Shown here piece after piece: positions 19,283-29,424 of a stretch of 64,000 nucleotides of DNA. The stretch lies in NCBI GenBank assembly GCA_027533385.1, contig JAPZUE010000007.1:62001-126000 (forward strand). The letters run 5' to 3'. The notes below the pieces were generated by a model. That model was given only the letters and a program-made list of their open reading frames with translations. It was not told where the DNA came from and made no database searches. This DNA comes from Rhizobium sp. (lineage in GTDB: Bacteria > Pseudomonadota > Alphaproteobacteria > Rhizobiales > Rhizobiaceae). How positions within the stretch are numbered: the first letter of the stretch is position 1; every line of letters begins with the position of its first letter. The translations under genes were made by a program, and so were the position numbers.

Positions 19283-19732
19283 ATGGTGACCTGGGGTATC
19301 GTCTTTGCGCTGATACTGGCGCTTGCCTACTTCTCCTCGCGCATGGTTCGCCAGGAGGAGGAAGGCTTTCAGGATGCGGGCCTCGCGATCCTCGAATTTG
19401 GTCGTGCCTTTCCGCAGGAAGCGATCCGCAACCTGCACGCCACGGCTGACGGCAAGGCCGTCTTCGTCCGCCTGCATGACAACAAGGCCGGTTTCATGCG
19501 CAGCCTGCGCAACCACTTTGCCTGCCACCTGATCGAACCCGGGACGGTTCGGGTTCGGCCTCTGCCGAACGGCACCGGCATGGCCGTCGAATTCCTCGAC
19601 GCGCCCGCCCACAACGGTGAATACACCTTCACCAACCCGGCTGTCGCCGCCGAGGTGTCGCTCTGGCTGCTCGGCAACTATGTCGGCCATGCCGACAAGG
19701 GGATTGATGCGGCGGTCGGCACCCCCGGCTGA
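19283..19732 (+). CDS. Conserved hypothetical membrane-anchored protein
   Basis: 149 residues from the ATG at 19283; a GTG at 19274 is also possible because AAGGAGG at 19264-19270 lies between the ideal distances for either. An N-terminal membrane helix (TWGIVFALILALAYFSSRMV) is followed by a small soluble domain with no family I can name. It ends only 8 bp before the convergent trmFO gene, with no clear terminator between them. Confidence 0.7.
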   Translation: MVTWGIVFALILALAYFSSRMVRQEEEGFQDAGLAILEFGRAFPQEAIRNLHATADGKAVFVRLHDNKAGFMRSLRNHFACHLIEPGTVRVRPLPNGTGMAVEFLDAPAHNGEYTFTNPAVAAEVSLWLLGNYVGHADKGIDAAVGTPG

Positions 19733-19740
19733 CGCTGCCC

Positions 19741-21150
19741 TCAGGCAGCACCAAGCCAGGTCTTGCAGTGTTCGAGCGCGCGCGCTGCAATCAGCTGCCG
19801 CTTCATGATCGTCTTGTCCTTGCCGCGAAAGCGCTTGATGCCCTCAGGCTTGACGATCGAGCCCGGCTCCAGCTCCGGGAAAAGCCCGAAATTGATGTTC
19901 ATCGGCTGGAAGGACCGCTTGCCCGGTTCCTCGTCGGAGACGATGTGGCCGCCGGTGATGTGGTTGAGCAATGAACCCAGCGCCGTGGTTGCCGGCGGAA
20001 TGCTCGGTGTCTCGCCCTTGCGCTGCGCGGCTGCGAAACGGCCAGCAAGCAGGCCGATCGAGGCGCTTTCAACATACCCCTCGCAGCCTGTGATCTGGCC
20101 GGCAAAGCGCAGGCCCGGACGGGCCTTCAGCTGCAGGCTCTGGTCGAGCAGCGTCGGGGAGTGGATATAGGTATTGCGATGCAGGCCGCCGAGGCGGGCG
20201 AATTCGGCATTCTCCAGGCCCGGGATCATCCGGAAGATCTCCGCCTGCGCGCCGTAGCGCAGCTTGGTCTGGAAACCGACCATGTTGTAGAGCGTGCCAA
20301 GCGCATTGTCCTGGCGCAGCTGCACGACGGCATAGGGTTTGACGGTCGGGTTATGGGCATTGGTGAGGCCCATCGGCTTCATCGGCCCGTGGCGCAGCGT
20401 CTCGCGGCCACGCTCGGCCATCACCTCGATCGGCAGGCAGCCGTCGAAATAGGGCGTGCCTTCCCATTCCTTGAAGCCGACGGCGTCGCCGGCAATCAGG
20501 GCATCGACGAAGGCATTGTACTGGGCCTCATCGAGCGGGCAGTTGATATAGTCCTTGCCCGTGCCGCCGGGCCCGACCTTGTCGTAGCGCGACTGGAACC
20601 AGCAGATGTCCATGTTGATGCTATCGGTATGCACGATTGGCGCGATGGCATCGAAAAAGGCCAGCGCATCCTTGCCTGTCTTCTCCCTGATCGCCTCGGC
20701 AAGCGCTGGCGAGGTGAGGGGACCTGTCGCGATGATCGCGAGGTCCCAATCCTCCGGCGGCAGGCCGGTGACTTCTTCACGTACGACAGTGATCATCGGG
20801 TGCTGGTGGATGGCGGCGGTTACCGCATCGGAAAACCCGTCACGGTCAACGGCGAGCGCCCCACCGGCCGGCACCTGATGCTTGTCGGCACAGGCCATGA
20901 TCAAAGAATTCGCCAGCCGCATTTCCGCATGGATGACGCCGACGGCATTCGAGGTCGCGTCATCGGAGCGGAAGGAATTGGAGCAGACCAGTTCGGCAAG
21001 GCCATCGGTCTTGTGCGCATCGGTGCCGCGCACGCCGCGCATTTCGTGCAGGATCACCGGAACGCCGGATTGTGCAACCTGCCAGGCAGCTTCAGAGCCG
21101 GCGAGGCCGCCGCCGATGATATGAATGGGGGAGAAGGAGCTGTTTGTCAT
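19741..21150 (-). CDS. trmFO: Methylenetetrahydrofolate-tRNA-(uracil-5-)-methyltransferase TrmFO
   Basis: 469 residues. The FAD dinucleotide-binding motif [14 protein letters not shown] starts near residue 9, and [17 protein letters not shown] and [16 protein letters not shown] are TrmFO/GidA-family signatures. It methylates U54 of tRNA using methylene-THF and FAD. The start is placed at the ATG at 21150; an upstream in-frame ATG adds four residues. Confidence 0.95.
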   Translation of the reverse strand: MTNSSFSPIHIIGGGLAGSEAAWQVAQSGVPVILHEMRGVRGTDAHKTDGLAELVCSNSFRSDDATSNAVGVIHAEMRLANSLIMACADKHQVPAGGALAVDRDGFSDAVTAAIHQHPMITVVREEVTGLPPEDWDLAIIATGPLTSPALAEAIREKTGKDALAFFDAIAPIVHTDSINMDICWFQSRYDKVGPGGTGKDYINCPLDEAQYNAFVDALIAGDAVGFKEWEGTPYFDGCLPIEVMAERGRETLRHGPMKPMGLTNAHNPTVKPYAVVQLRQDNALGTLYNMVGFQTKLRYGAQAEIFRMIPGLENAEFARLGGLHRNTYIHSPTLLDQSLQLKARPGLRFAGQITGCEGYVESASIGLLAGRFAAAQRKGETPSIPPATTALGSLLNHITGGHIVSDEEPGKRSFQPMNINFGLFPELEPGSIVKPEGIKRFRGKDKTIMKRQLIAARALEHCKTWLGAA

Positions 21151-21293
21151 GGGCGGCTCCATATCACGCCTCGCGGCGCGAGGTCCATCGGGTGCGGACG
21201 ATGGCCATGCGGCTTGCGATCACAATCGTGACGCCGGAATCAAAAACGGCACCATGCGGTGCCGTCTGACAGGCTGCTTTGCGCAGGTTCCGA

Positions 21294-21437
21294 TTAACGG
21301 AAGGAGCGCGAAGCGATGTTGCGGATTTCGTAGCGGGTGATGCCGATGTCGTTGAGGGTCTGCTGGGACAGGTTGCCCAGTTCAGCCATCGTGCGGCGGT
21401 AGCTCATCCAGTTCTTGGCAATGCGGATCGGGTTCAT
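21294..21437 (-). CDS. DUF1127 (YjiS-like) small protein
   Basis: 47 residues. DUF1127 pattern: MNPIRIAKNWMSYRRTMAEL, then LSQQTLNDIGITRYEI. These Arg-rich small proteins are abundant in Rhizobiales; in Agrobacterium some affect RNA turnover and phosphate or carbon metabolism. The ATG at 21437 gives the canonical family length and an upstream extension was rejected. The region up to tyrS holds only a terminator. Confidence 0.85.
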   Translation of the reverse strand: MNPIRIAKNWMSYRRTMAELGNLSQQTLNDIGITRYEIRNIASRSFR

Positions 21438-21644
21438 GGTCGTTTCCTCGGTCAAACTTTGTGGCTGATCTTGCGGTCGTTCCCGCATCAGCGATTGGGC
21501 TTCTTATACACCTGTAAAACAAGATTGTGCAGTGCAAATAATGTGCGACTGCTATGCATTTGTGCATGAGGTTGCCGTGATATGTGGCAGGCCTGAAGGA
21601 CTGGTCAAAAACGCGCCATGGGTTAATGGCTGTTTATAAATGCA

Positions 21645-21670
21645 GAAAAGCCCGCATTTGCGGGCTTTTC
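21645..21670 (-). terminator. Terminator downstream of tyrS
   Basis: A perfect 12-bp stem, GAAAAGCCCGCA paired with TGCGGGCTTTTC, with a 2-nt loop. T runs occur on both strands. It lies about 30 bp past the tyrS stop. Confidence 0.85.
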
Positions 21671-21698
21671 GCAGAGGTTTGTAAAGGCTGATCGGGGA

Positions 21699-22955
21699 TC
21701 AGACAGGCTTGATCAGAATGTGCTTCTTCTTGCCGAGCGACAGCTTGATCACACCATCGCCTGTCAGCTGTGCACTGCCGACAGCCATGCGTTCGTCGGA
21801 GACGCCGGCATCGTTGATCTTTACCGCACCGCCCTGGACGTGGCGACGGGCTTCACCGTTGGAGGCGGCAAGGCCTGCCTTGACGATCAGGGCGAGCAGG
21901 CCGATGCCTGCCTCAAGCTCGGCGGCTGCCACTTCGACGGTCGGCAGCGTATCGGCGAGTGCACCTTCCTCGAAGGTCTTGCGGGCCGTTTCGGCAGCCT
22001 GTTCGGCGGCGTCGCGGCCATGCAGCAGCGACGTTACTTCGGTCGCGAGGATCTTCTTGGCTTCGTTGATTTCGGATCCGCCAAGGGCAGCCAGACGGGC
22101 GATCTCGTCCATCGGCAGGATGGTGAAGAGCTTGAGGAAGCGCACGACATCGGCATCCTCGGTGTTGCGCCAGTACTGCCAGAAGTCATAGACCGGCAAG
22201 AGGTCGGCATTGAGCCAGACCGCACCCGAGGCCGACTTGCCCATCTTGGCACCGGAAGATGTGGTGAGCAGCGGAGCCGTCAGCGCATAGAGCTGCGGCG
22301 TGCCCATGCGGTGGCCGAGATCGATGCCGTTGATGATGTTGCCCCACTGGTCCGAGCCGCCCATCTGCAACCGGCAGCCATAGCGCTGGTTCAGCTCGAC
22401 AAAGTCGTAGGCCTGCAAGATCATGTAGTTGAATTCGAGGAAGGACAGCGACTGCTCGCGGTCGAGGCGCGTCTTGACGCTGTCGAAGGAGAGCATGCGG
22501 TTGACCGAGAAATGCCGGCCGACATCGCGCAGGAACTCGAGATAGTTCAAGGGGCGCAGCCATTCGGCATTGTTGATCATCAGGGCGCCGCCCTTCGGAC
22601 CCTTGTCGTAGTCGAGATAATGCGAGAAGCAGCGCTTGATCGAGGCGATATTCTCCTCGATCGTCTCGATGGTCATCAGCTTGCGCGCCTCCTCCTTGAA
22701 GGAGGGGTCGCCGACCATGCCGGTACCGCCGCCCATCAGCGAGATCGGCTGATGGCCGGTCGCCTGGAACCAGCGCAGCATCATGATCTGCATCAGGTGG
22801 CCGACATGCAGGCTGGATGCCGTCGGGTCATAGCCGATATAGGCCGTCACGCTTTCCTTGGCGAGCAGGTCGTCGAGCCCCGTTTCATCGGACATCTGAT
22901 GAATGAAGCCGCGCTCGGAGAGGATGCGGAGGAAATCGGACTTGAACTTCGTCAT
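21699..22955 (-). CDS. tyrS: Tyrosine-tRNA ligase
   Basis: 418 residues. Class I motifs: HVGH (HIGH-type) near residue 48 in [14 protein letters not shown], and KMGKS (KMSKS-type). A C-terminal S4-like RNA-binding domain ends the chain ([16 protein letters not shown]). The start at 22955 matches the family; a 29-residue upstream extension was discarded. It diverges from anmK. Confidence 0.96.
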   Translation of the reverse strand: MTKFKSDFLRILSERGFIHQMSDETGLDDLLAKESVTAYIGYDPTASSLHVGHLMQIMMLRWFQATGHQPISLMGGGTGMVGDPSFKEEARKLMTIETIEENIASIKRCFSHYLDYDKGPKGGALMINNAEWLRPLNYLEFLRDVGRHFSVNRMLSFDSVKTRLDREQSLSFLEFNYMILQAYDFVELNQRYGCRLQMGGSDQWGNIINGIDLGHRMGTPQLYALTAPLLTTSSGAKMGKSASGAVWLNADLLPVYDFWQYWRNTEDADVVRFLKLFTILPMDEIARLAALGGSEINEAKKILATEVTSLLHGRDAAEQAAETARKTFEEGALADTLPTVEVAAAELEAGIGLLALIVKAGLAASNGEARRHVQGGAVKINDAGVSDERMAVGSAQLTGDGVIKLSLGKKKHILIKPV

Positions 22956-23093
22956 GACGCTGTTGCTTTCGGTTTCTCTGGTCTTTCGGTGGCACATCTT
23001 AAAATCCGCGCGGGCTTTAGCATTGTTTTTTGAATTGTGCACCCGTCTCGGTCATGAATGTCCGGCGTGAGTGGCAGTCGAATCGGGTGGCAA

Positions 23094-24230
23094 ATGGCGG
23101 AAATCAGGACGGCGATCGGGTTGATGAGCGGCACCTCGATGGATGGCATCGATGTGGCTCTGGTCCGCACCGATGGCGAGACGATCATCGAGCGCGGTCC
23201 CTTCCTCTCCGTCCCCTACGAACCGGCCTTCCGCGAGCGGCTGAAGCAGGCGCTGGATGATGCCAAGGCAATCAAGCACCGGGCCGAACGCCCGGGTGAT
23301 CTCTCACGTATGCAGAGGGACCTGACTCTACGTCATGCAGAAGCGGTCGCGCTTTTCCTGCGGCAGCAGCAGCTGAAGCCCGAGCAGATCGACCTTATCG
23401 GCTTCCACGGCCAGACGGTGCTGCACAGACCGGATGAGGCGCTCACCGTGCAGCTCGGCGACGGACCGCTGCTGGCAGCCGAAACCGGCATCGACGTCGT
23501 CTATGACATGCGCGCCAATGACATGGTCCATGGCGGGCAGGGCGCCCCGCTGGTGCCGGTCTATCACCAGGCATTGGCGCACCAGATCCCGGCAGAGGAC
23601 TGGCCGGTCTGTTTCGTCAATATCGGCGGCATCTCGAACCTCACTTTCCTCGACCGCGACGGCACGATCATCGGTTTCGACAGCGGGCCGGGTAATACAC
23701 TGATCGATCAATGGGTCGAGACCCATGCCGGCATCCCCTATGACGACGGAGGTCGAATCGCGTCCGAAGGTTCGGTCATGGTGGCGCTTGCCGAGCGCTA
23801 TCTCGACAATCCCTTCTTCACCGGAACCAAGCGCCGCTCGCTCGACCGCAACGATTTTCGTCCGCCTGAAGGCCACGAGGCCGAACTGTCGGACGGCGCC
23901 CGCACACTCGCTTTTGTCTCTGCGGCTGCGATCCTCAAATCCGCTGGACACCTGCCGACCCTGCCGAAAACCTATGTGATCTGCGGCGGGGGGCGCCTGA
24001 ACCGGACGATCATGGCGGATCTGGTGCGCCTCGCCGGCAAACAGGGAGCAAAGGTGGTGACCGCCGAGCAGGCGGGCTTTGATGGCGATGCCATGGAGGC
24101 GGAGGCCTGGGCCTATCTGGCTGTGCGCTCGGCGCGGGGGCTTGCGGTGACCTTTCCCGGGACGACAGGGGTTCGGCAGCCGGTCAGCGGCGGAGTGCTG
24201 GCCCGCGTGGCCGGCAAACCGAATCCGTGA
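23094..24230 (+). CDS. anmK: Anhydro-N-acetylmuramic acid kinase
   Basis: 378 residues. The N-terminal [17 protein letters not shown] is the ATP-phosphate binding signature; [12 protein letters not shown] and NIGGISNLT are further family motifs. AnmK hydrolyses and phosphorylates anhydroMurNAc during peptidoglycan recycling, the same pathway as nagZ at 3.4 kb. The ATG at 23094 fits the family N-terminus; one at 23058 would add 12 residues. Confidence 0.95.
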   Translation: MAEIRTAIGLMSGTSMDGIDVALVRTDGETIIERGPFLSVPYEPAFRERLKQALDDAKAIKHRAERPGDLSRMQRDLTLRHAEAVALFLRQQQLKPEQIDLIGFHGQTVLHRPDEALTVQLGDGPLLAAETGIDVVYDMRANDMVHGGQGAPLVPVYHQALAHQIPAEDWPVCFVNIGGISNLTFLDRDGTIIGFDSGPGNTLIDQWVETHAGIPYDDGGRIASEGSVMVALAERYLDNPFFTGTKRRSLDRNDFRPPEGHEAELSDGARTLAFVSAAAILKSAGHLPTLPKTYVICGGGRLNRTIMADLVRLAGKQGAKVVTAEQAGFDGDAMEAEAWAYLAVRSARGLAVTFPGTTGVRQPVSGGVLARVAGKPNP

Positions 24231-24233
24231 ATT

Positions 24234-25100
24234 TCAGGCGGCAGGCTTTGGGGAATTGGGCTGGCGGGCAAAGGCAAGCCCATCCCGCAGGCCCACTTCA
24301 TAGGCATGGCGGATGCCGGGGGCGTCACCGACGGAGAACTTGCCGACCGGGATGTCTTCGCTCGGGCCGACCACCACGCGATTGGGCGCGGCGGGCGGCT
24401 TTCGGCCAAAGCGGGTGGTCAAAAGCAGTGTCTTCCAGCCCTTCGCTTCGACTTCCGTGAGCTTCATCAGCGGCGGATTGTCGACCAGTCCGCCGTCGAG
24501 GTAGGCGCGGCCCCTGACACGTCCAACCGGCATGAAGGGTGGGACGGACGAGGTGGCCATCAGTGCATCGACGAGTTCGCCGGGATAGTCGCAATTGTGC
24601 GTCGAGATCCAGGTGGGGCGCAATTTCATCCTGAGGCCCGCCTTGGAATGGGTGCCGTCGGTCAGAAGCTTCTCGATCTGGTAGGCGCCGATCGAGCCCA
24701 AGGCCCCGAGCGCACCGGGCATCCAGTCCGGCAGGCCGGAGAGCTGGATCAACATCGGCGGTGCCGCCTTGAGCGTGGCGAGTTCTTGTTCGCCGAATGC
24801 GTCTGCGAGCAGTTGCCGGAAGAGCTTACCCACCACGAGCGGCGATTCCCGCCGCCGGAGCGCCCGCCAGTCCACTCCACGTTGGCCCTGTTCCGCAAAG
24901 GCGAAGGCGGAAGCCCTGACACGGTCGCCGACGCCAGCAAGATGCATCGCGCCGTGATAGGCGCTGGCCGAAACGGCGACATAGAAGCGCGGATTGAGCG
25001 CCTGATGTTCGCTGAAGGCTTTCAGGAAGCCGCTTTGCCAGTAGCAGCGGTTACCGCCACCTGCGAGGCCGACGGCGTCAAATGTGAGGGGTGAGGTCAT
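24234..25100 (-). CDS. Patatin-like protein with altered nucleophile elbow
   Basis: 288 residues. The oxyanion loop GLAGGGNR and the DGG-type dyad Asp (YLDGGLVDNPP) are present, typical of patatin-like acyl hydrolases. The expected GxSxG elbow reads AVSASAYHG, so the first Gly is absent and the nucleophile assignment is less certain. Lipid-acyl hydrolase activity is inferred from the fold. It converges on anmK with a 3-bp gap. Confidence 0.8.
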   Translation of the reverse strand: MTSPLTFDAVGLAGGGNRCYWQSGFLKAFSEHQALNPRFYVAVSASAYHGAMHLAGVGDRVRASAFAFAEQGQRGVDWRALRRRESPLVVGKLFRQLLADAFGEQELATLKAAPPMLIQLSGLPDWMPGALGALGSIGAYQIEKLLTDGTHSKAGLRMKLRPTWISTHNCDYPGELVDALMATSSVPPFMPVGRVRGRAYLDGGLVDNPPLMKLTEVEAKGWKTLLLTTRFGRKPPAAPNRVVVGPSEDIPVGKFSVGDAPGIRHAYEVGLRDGLAFARQPNSPKPAA

Positions 25101-25131
25101 TCAAAATCGCAGTCTGAAATCGAAAGAGTGT

Positions 25132-25341
25132 TTAATCACGCCGAAGAAGTTCGAGAGCTTCCGCTTCTCTTCCCTTGCCGCGCGCCGCCATTTCCTCGAA
25201 CAGCCGGTAGGCCTCATGTTGCTTGACCATTTCCGCTGCCATCTCTGACACCAGGCGTTCAGGGGAGACACCCTTCTCTGCCGCGATCAGATCGACCTTT
25301 TCGTGAACCTCTGAACTCAGCTCAACGGTTAAAGCGTTCAT
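25132..25341 (-). CDS. Putative antitoxin of PIN toxin pair
   Basis: 69 residues. MNALTVELSSEVHEKVDLIA then GVSPERLVSEMAAEMV suggests a ribbon-helix-helix-like DNA-binding N-terminus followed by a helical tail ending in LELLRRD. It starts inside the 3' end of the PIN gene (20-nt overlap), with GGAGG 7 nt upstream. The overlap and partner identify it as the antitoxin; the exact family is not certain. Confidence 0.75.
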   Translation of the reverse strand: MNALTVELSSEVHEKVDLIAAEKGVSPERLVSEMAAEMVKQHEAYRLFEEMAARGKGREAEALELLRRD

Positions 25342-25762
25342 CTTCAAGCCTCCGGACAGTTGCCGCTGGTGTCTCGATCTTGATGTGCGGGAACTTGAGT
25401 TCCGCCTTTTCAAAATCTCGGACGTTCGACGTAACCAGTATATGCGCGTTGGCCGAGATTGCCAATTCGAGCAGATGGTTGTCGGCTTCATCGACGAGAT
25501 TGGGCCGCCACTTGAAATGCGCTGTCCGCCAGTGGCAGCGAGAAACAAAGATCTCCAGCAGCGCTACCCGTTCTTTGGGGGATAGTCGTCCGTTTATAAA
25601 GGGCTCTGTTCTTGAGAGTACGTCGCGGTATTCGAGCAGAAGTGGACCGGACAGAAAAGGGACGAGGCGCCCCTCCAGACACGCCTCGATCACCTTCGAG
25701 GCAGGACCCTGGCCGATACAAGCGCTGACCAGCACATTTGTATCGGCCATGATCCGGATCAT
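25322..25762 (-). CDS. PIN-domain ribonuclease toxin
   Basis: 146 residues. Acidic residues expected of a PIN active site are D7 (MADTNVLVSA), E44 (LLLEYRDVL), D94 (DEADNHLLELA) and D116 (TSNVRDF). It matches the putative toxin-antitoxin PIN family (COG1569-like). The toxin is encoded before its antitoxin, the reverse of the commonest order. It ends close to the alpha/beta hydrolase gene upstream. Confidence 0.85.
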   Translation of the reverse strand: MIRIMADTNVLVSACIGQGPASKVIEACLEGRLVPFLSGPLLLEYRDVLSRTEPFINGRLSPKERVALLEIFVSRCHWRTAHFKWRPNLVDEADNHLLELAISANAHILVTSNVRDFEKAELKFPHIKIETPAATVRRLEDERFNR

Positions 25763-25763
25763 G

Positions 25764-26441
25764 TTACCGGATCCGCTTGGCGGCAGGTTCGGGAACCAGT
25801 TCGCCGTCGAGGCGACGGTCGAGATAGTCTTCGCATTCGGCCATCAGCGTTTCCACCTGGCCGTTGAAGAAGTGGTTGGCACCCGGCACCGTCTTGTGGG
25901 TGATCAGGATACCCTTCTGCGTTTTCAGCTTGTCGACGAGGCCGATGACGTCCTTCTCCGGGGCTACCTTATCGCTGTCACCGTTGATGATCAGGCCTGA
26001 CGACGGGCAGGGGGCGAGGAAGGAGAAGTCGTAGATGTTCGGCTGCGGCGCAATCGACATGAAGCCTTCGATCTCAGGGCGACGCATCAAAAGCTGCATG
26101 CCGATCCACGAGCCGAAGGAGTAGCCGGCCACCCAGCAGCTCTTCGAATCCGGATGCAGGCTCTGCACCCAGTCGAGGGCAGACGCCGCATCCGACAGCT
26201 CGCCGGCGCCATGGTCGAATTCGCCCTGGCTGCGGCCGATGCCGCGGAAGTTGAAGCGAAGCGTGGTGAAGCCGCGCTTCTGGAACATGTAGAACAGCTG
26301 GTAGACGATCTGGTTGTTCATCGTCCCGCCGAATTGCGGGTGCGGATGAAGGATGATCGCGATCGGCGCGCTCTTTTCCTTGGAGGGCTGATAACGGCCT
26401 TCGAGACGACCCGCGGGGCCGTTGAAAATCACTTCGGGCAT
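25764..26441 (-). CDS. Alpha/beta hydrolase
   Basis: 225 residues. It has the HPHPQFGGTMNN loop typical of the bacterial serine-peptidase-like S33/dienelactone-hydrolase-type family, a nucleophile elbow GYSFGSW, an acid in NGDSDKVAPE and a His in PGANHFF. The substrate is unknown. The start at 26441 was chosen because the upstream 13 residues are atypical. It diverges from the suf operon across a 205-bp regulatory region. Confidence 0.82.
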   Translation of the reverse strand: MPEVIFNGPAGRLEGRYQPSKEKSAPIAIILHPHPQFGGTMNNQIVYQLFYMFQKRGFTTLRFNFRGIGRSQGEFDHGAGELSDAASALDWVQSLHPDSKSCWVAGYSFGSWIGMQLLMRRPEIEGFMSIAPQPNIYDFSFLAPCPSSGLIINGDSDKVAPEKDVIGLVDKLKTQKGILITHKTVPGANHFFNGQVETLMAECEDYLDRRLDGELVPEPAAKRIR

Positions 26442-26488
26442 TAGGTTCCGGTCCCTGACATTTTTGCGGTTCGTCAACATCGAATTAT

Positions 26489-26518
26489 AAAGCTGACTTG
26501 ACGGCGTCAGTCAGCTTT
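26489..26518. repeat. 30-bp palindrome in a divergent promoter region
   Basis: AAAGCTGAC pairs perfectly with GTCAGCTTT, with a further inner TGAC/GTCA stem. It sits between two divergent genes, so it is not an ordinary end-of-gene terminator. It could be an operator, or a hairpin in a 5' leader of the suf transcript. Confidence 0.5.
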
Positions 26519-26529
26519 TCTAGAACGAA

Positions 26530-26548
26530 GTTTAGAACCGTTCGAAAC
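26530..26548 (+). promoter_or_regulatory. Irr-type iron control element upstream of the suf operon
   Basis: GTTTAGAACCGTTCGAAAC is an imperfect palindrome with one mismatch between arms and closely matches the rhizobial ICE pattern TTTAGAA-N(2-3)-TTCTAAA bound by Irr. It lies about 100 bp upstream of the first suf-operon gene. Iron or heme control through Irr is known for rhizobial suf operons; here it is inferred from the motif alone. Confidence 0.6.
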
Positions 26549-26646
26549 TGGATGGCGTCGCATCCGGGGTGAAGGTGTCATAAGGCAAGCCCGGCGGAAA
26601 TTTCAAGGAAAATGCACCGCCTGATGTAAGGGAGTCCGAACTGAGG

Positions 26647-27813
26647 ATGGCCGTTGAGCGCATCTATCTCGACTGGAACGCCACCGCGCCCCTGATGGGC
26701 GCGGCGCGCGATGCCATGCTTGATGCGCTCGCCATGCCCGGCAACCCGTCTTCCGTGCATGCCGAGGGGCGGGCAGCCCGGGCCGTGATCGAGAAGGCGC
26801 GCCGCGAGGTGGCGCATCTCGTCGGTGCCGAGCCGGCGCATGTGACCTTCACCGCAAGCGCGACCGAAGCCGCCAATCACGTGCTGTCGCCGGTCTACCG
26901 CATGGGCAAGTCGCGTGTTTCGCTCGGTCGGCTCTACGTTTCCGCGATCGAGCATCCGGCTGTCAGAGCCGGCGGACGCTTTGCCGCTGATCATGTGACG
27001 GAAGTGCCGGTTGCCCGTTCGGGTCTTGTCGATCTCGATGCGCTTGCCGCCGCTCTTGCTTCACATGATCCCGCAGATGGGCTGCCTTTGGTCGCAGTGA
27101 TGCTGGTCAACAATGAAACCGGCATCATTCAGCCAATCCAGGAGATCTCCGCCGTCGTAAAGAAGTCAGGTGGGCTGCTGGTAGTGGATGCCGTGCAGGC
27201 GGCAGGGCGCATTACGCTGTCGATTCGAGAGCTCGGCGCTGATTTCCTGATCCTCTCGGCCCACAAGCTGGGTGGCCCCAAGGGTATCGGTGCGCTGGTG
27301 TCGCGTGGCGAGACCTTGATGCCGGAGCCTCTGGTGCGTGGTGGTGGCCAGGAGAAGGGGCATCGCGCCGGTACGGAAAATCTCGCGGCGATCGCCGGCT
27401 TCGGCGCTGCTGCGCGCGAAATGGCGGCTGGCCTGGTTCAGCGGAATGCGCATGTGTCTGCACTTCGCGATCGGGCCGAGCAAGCCATGCTGTCGGTGGC
27501 GCCGGACACCGTTATCTACGGACGGGGTGAAGCGCGAGTCGGTAATACGAGTTTCTTCCATCTGCCGGGGCTGAAGGCGGAAACCGGGCAGATCGCCTTC
27601 GATCTCGAAGGCGTGGCTTTGTCGGCCGGTGCCGCCTGCTCGTCCGGCAAGGTGGGTGCAAGCCACGTGCTGACCGCCATGGGCGAGGATGCCGCGACCG
27701 GGGCGCTTCGCCTGTCGATCGGCCCTGATACGACGGAAAGCGATATCGATCGCTTTCTGGGCGCCTTTGCAAAGATTGCTGCCCGCCGCAAACCGGCGGG
27801 GCAGGCCGCCTGA
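26647..27813 (+). CDS. Cysteine desulfurase (NifS/IscS type), first gene of suf operon
   Basis: 388 residues. PLP lysine in LILSAHKLGGPKG, HRAGTEN loop, and persulfide Cys in SAGAACSSGKV, the long-loop class I (IscS/NifS) signature. It removes sulfur from cysteine for Fe-S assembly. The operon also contains a class II SufS, so two desulfurases are encoded together, a known rhizobial arrangement. sufB follows after about 140 bp. Confidence 0.92.
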   Translation: MAVERIYLDWNATAPLMGAARDAMLDALAMPGNPSSVHAEGRAARAVIEKARREVAHLVGAEPAHVTFTASATEAANHVLSPVYRMGKSRVSLGRLYVSAIEHPAVRAGGRFAADHVTEVPVARSGLVDLDALAAALASHDPADGLPLVAVMLVNNETGIIQPIQEISAVVKKSGGLLVVDAVQAAGRITLSIRELGADFLILSAHKLGGPKGIGALVSRGETLMPEPLVRGGGQEKGHRAGTENLAAIAGFGAAAREMAAGLVQRNAHVSALRDRAEQAMLSVAPDTVIYGRGEARVGNTSFFHLPGLKAETGQIAFDLEGVALSAGAACSSGKVGASHVLTAMGEDAATGALRLSIGPDTTESDIDRFLGAFAKIAARRKPAGQAA

Positions 27814-27954
27814 GGCGGCGAAAAACCGGGCCAGACGTCGTTTTTCCCTTGCCAAGAGGGGTGAAATGATGGCTCGGGAACCTTAAGTATGGCGGGTCAC
27901 CGCCCAACGTTAACAAGCTGCCGGAATTTGGCCCGGCAAGATTGGAGAACGACC

Positions 27955-29424
27955 ATGGCTGCTGTGCAGGAAACGATCGATCAGGTCCGCCAGATCGACG
28001 TCGACCAGTACAAGTACGGTTTTGAAACCACGATCGAAGTCGACAAGGCCCCGAAGGGCCTGTCGGAAGACATTGTCCGCTTCATCTCGGCAAAGAAGAA
28101 CGAGCCGGAATGGATGCTGGAATGGCGCCTCGACGCCTACAGGCGCTGGCTGACGATGGTCGAGCCCACCTGGGCACGTGTCGACTATCCGAAGATCGAC
28201 TTCAACGACATCTACTACTACGCAGCACCGAAGACGGCTGCCGGTCCGAAGTCGCTCGACGAAGTCGACCCGGAACTCCTGAAGGTCTATGAAAAGCTCG
28301 GCATTCCGCTGAAAGAGCAGGAAATGCTGGCGGGCGTCCAGTCCTCGAAGATCGCCGTCGACGCGGTGTTCGATTCGGTCTCCGTTGTCACCACCTTCAA
28401 GGAAGAGCTGAAGAAGGCCGGCGTGATCTTCATGTCGATCTCGGAAGCGATCCGCGAATATCCGGACCTCGTGAAGAAGTATCTTGGCTCGGTCGTACCC
28501 GTCACCGACAACTACTATGCGACGCTGAACTGCGCGGTCTTCACCGACGGTTCCTTCGTCTACATTCCGAAGGGCGTTCGCTGCCCGATGGAGCTCAGCA
28601 CCTATTTCCGCATCAACGAGAAGAACACCGGCCAGTTCGAGCGCACGCTGATCATCGCCGAGGAAGGCGCCTACGTCTCCTATCTCGAAGGCTGCACGGC
28701 ACCGCAGCGCGACGAAAACCAGCTGCATGCAGCCGTCGTCGAGCTTGTGGCGCTTGATGATGCCGAGATCAAGTATTCGACCGTCCAGAACTGGTATCCC
28801 GGCGACAAGGACGGCAAGGGCGGCATCTACAATTTCGTCACCAAGCGCGGCGATTGCCGTGGTGCGCGTTCCAAGATCTCCTGGACGCAGGTCGAGACCG
28901 GCTCCGCGATTACCTGGAAGTACCCGTCCTGCATTCTGCGCGGCGATGACAGCCAGGGCGAGTTCTACTCGATCGCCGTCTCCAACGGTCATCAGCAGGT
29001 CGATAGCGGCACCAAGATGATCCATCTCGGCAAGAACACCAAGAGCCGGATCATCTCCAAGGGCATCTCGGCCGGCGTGTCGCAGAACACCTATCGCGGC
29101 CAGGTCTCGATGCACCGCAAGGCGGAAAACGCCCGCAACTTCACCAATTGCGATTCGCTCCTGATCGGTGACACCTGCGGCGCGCATACGGTGCCTTACA
29201 TTGAGGTGAAGAACTCGACGGCCAAGGTGGAGCACGAGGCGACGACCTCGAAGATCTCCGAGGACCAGAAGTTCTACGCCATGCAGCGCGGCATCCCGGA
29301 AGAAGAGGCAATCGCCCTGATCGTCAACGGCTTCGTCCGCGACGTCATCCAGCAGCTGCCGATGGAATTTGCGGTTGAAGCGCAGAAGCTGATCAACATC
29401 TCGCTGGAGGGTTCGGTCGGCTGA
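27955..29424 (+). CDS. sufB: Fe-S cluster assembly scaffold SufB
   Basis: 489 residues, a normal SufB length. It has the beta-helix core and conserved late segments such as [20 protein letters not shown] and [20 protein letters not shown]. SufB with SufC and SufD forms the SufBC2D scaffold on which clusters are built. The start ATG at 27955 has GGAG upstream; a 22-residue upstream extension was rejected. The last ~38 nt are duplicated 322 bp downstream. Confidence 0.96.
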   Translation: MAAVQETIDQVRQIDVDQYKYGFETTIEVDKAPKGLSEDIVRFISAKKNEPEWMLEWRLDAYRRWLTMVEPTWARVDYPKIDFNDIYYYAAPKTAAGPKSLDEVDPELLKVYEKLGIPLKEQEMLAGVQSSKIAVDAVFDSVSVVTTFKEELKKAGVIFMSISEAIREYPDLVKKYLGSVVPVTDNYYATLNCAVFTDGSFVYIPKGVRCPMELSTYFRINEKNTGQFERTLIIAEEGAYVSYLEGCTAPQRDENQLHAAVVELVALDDAEIKYSTVQNWYPGDKDGKGGIYNFVTKRGDCRGARSKISWTQVETGSAITWKYPSCILRGDDSQGEFYSIAVSNGHQQVDSGTKMIHLGKNTKSRIISKGISAGVSQNTYRGQVSMHRKAENARNFTNCDSLLIGDTCGAHTVPYIEVKNSTAKVEHEATTSKISEDQKFYAMQRGIPEEEAIALIVNGFVRDVIQQLPMEFAVEAQKLINISLEGSVG

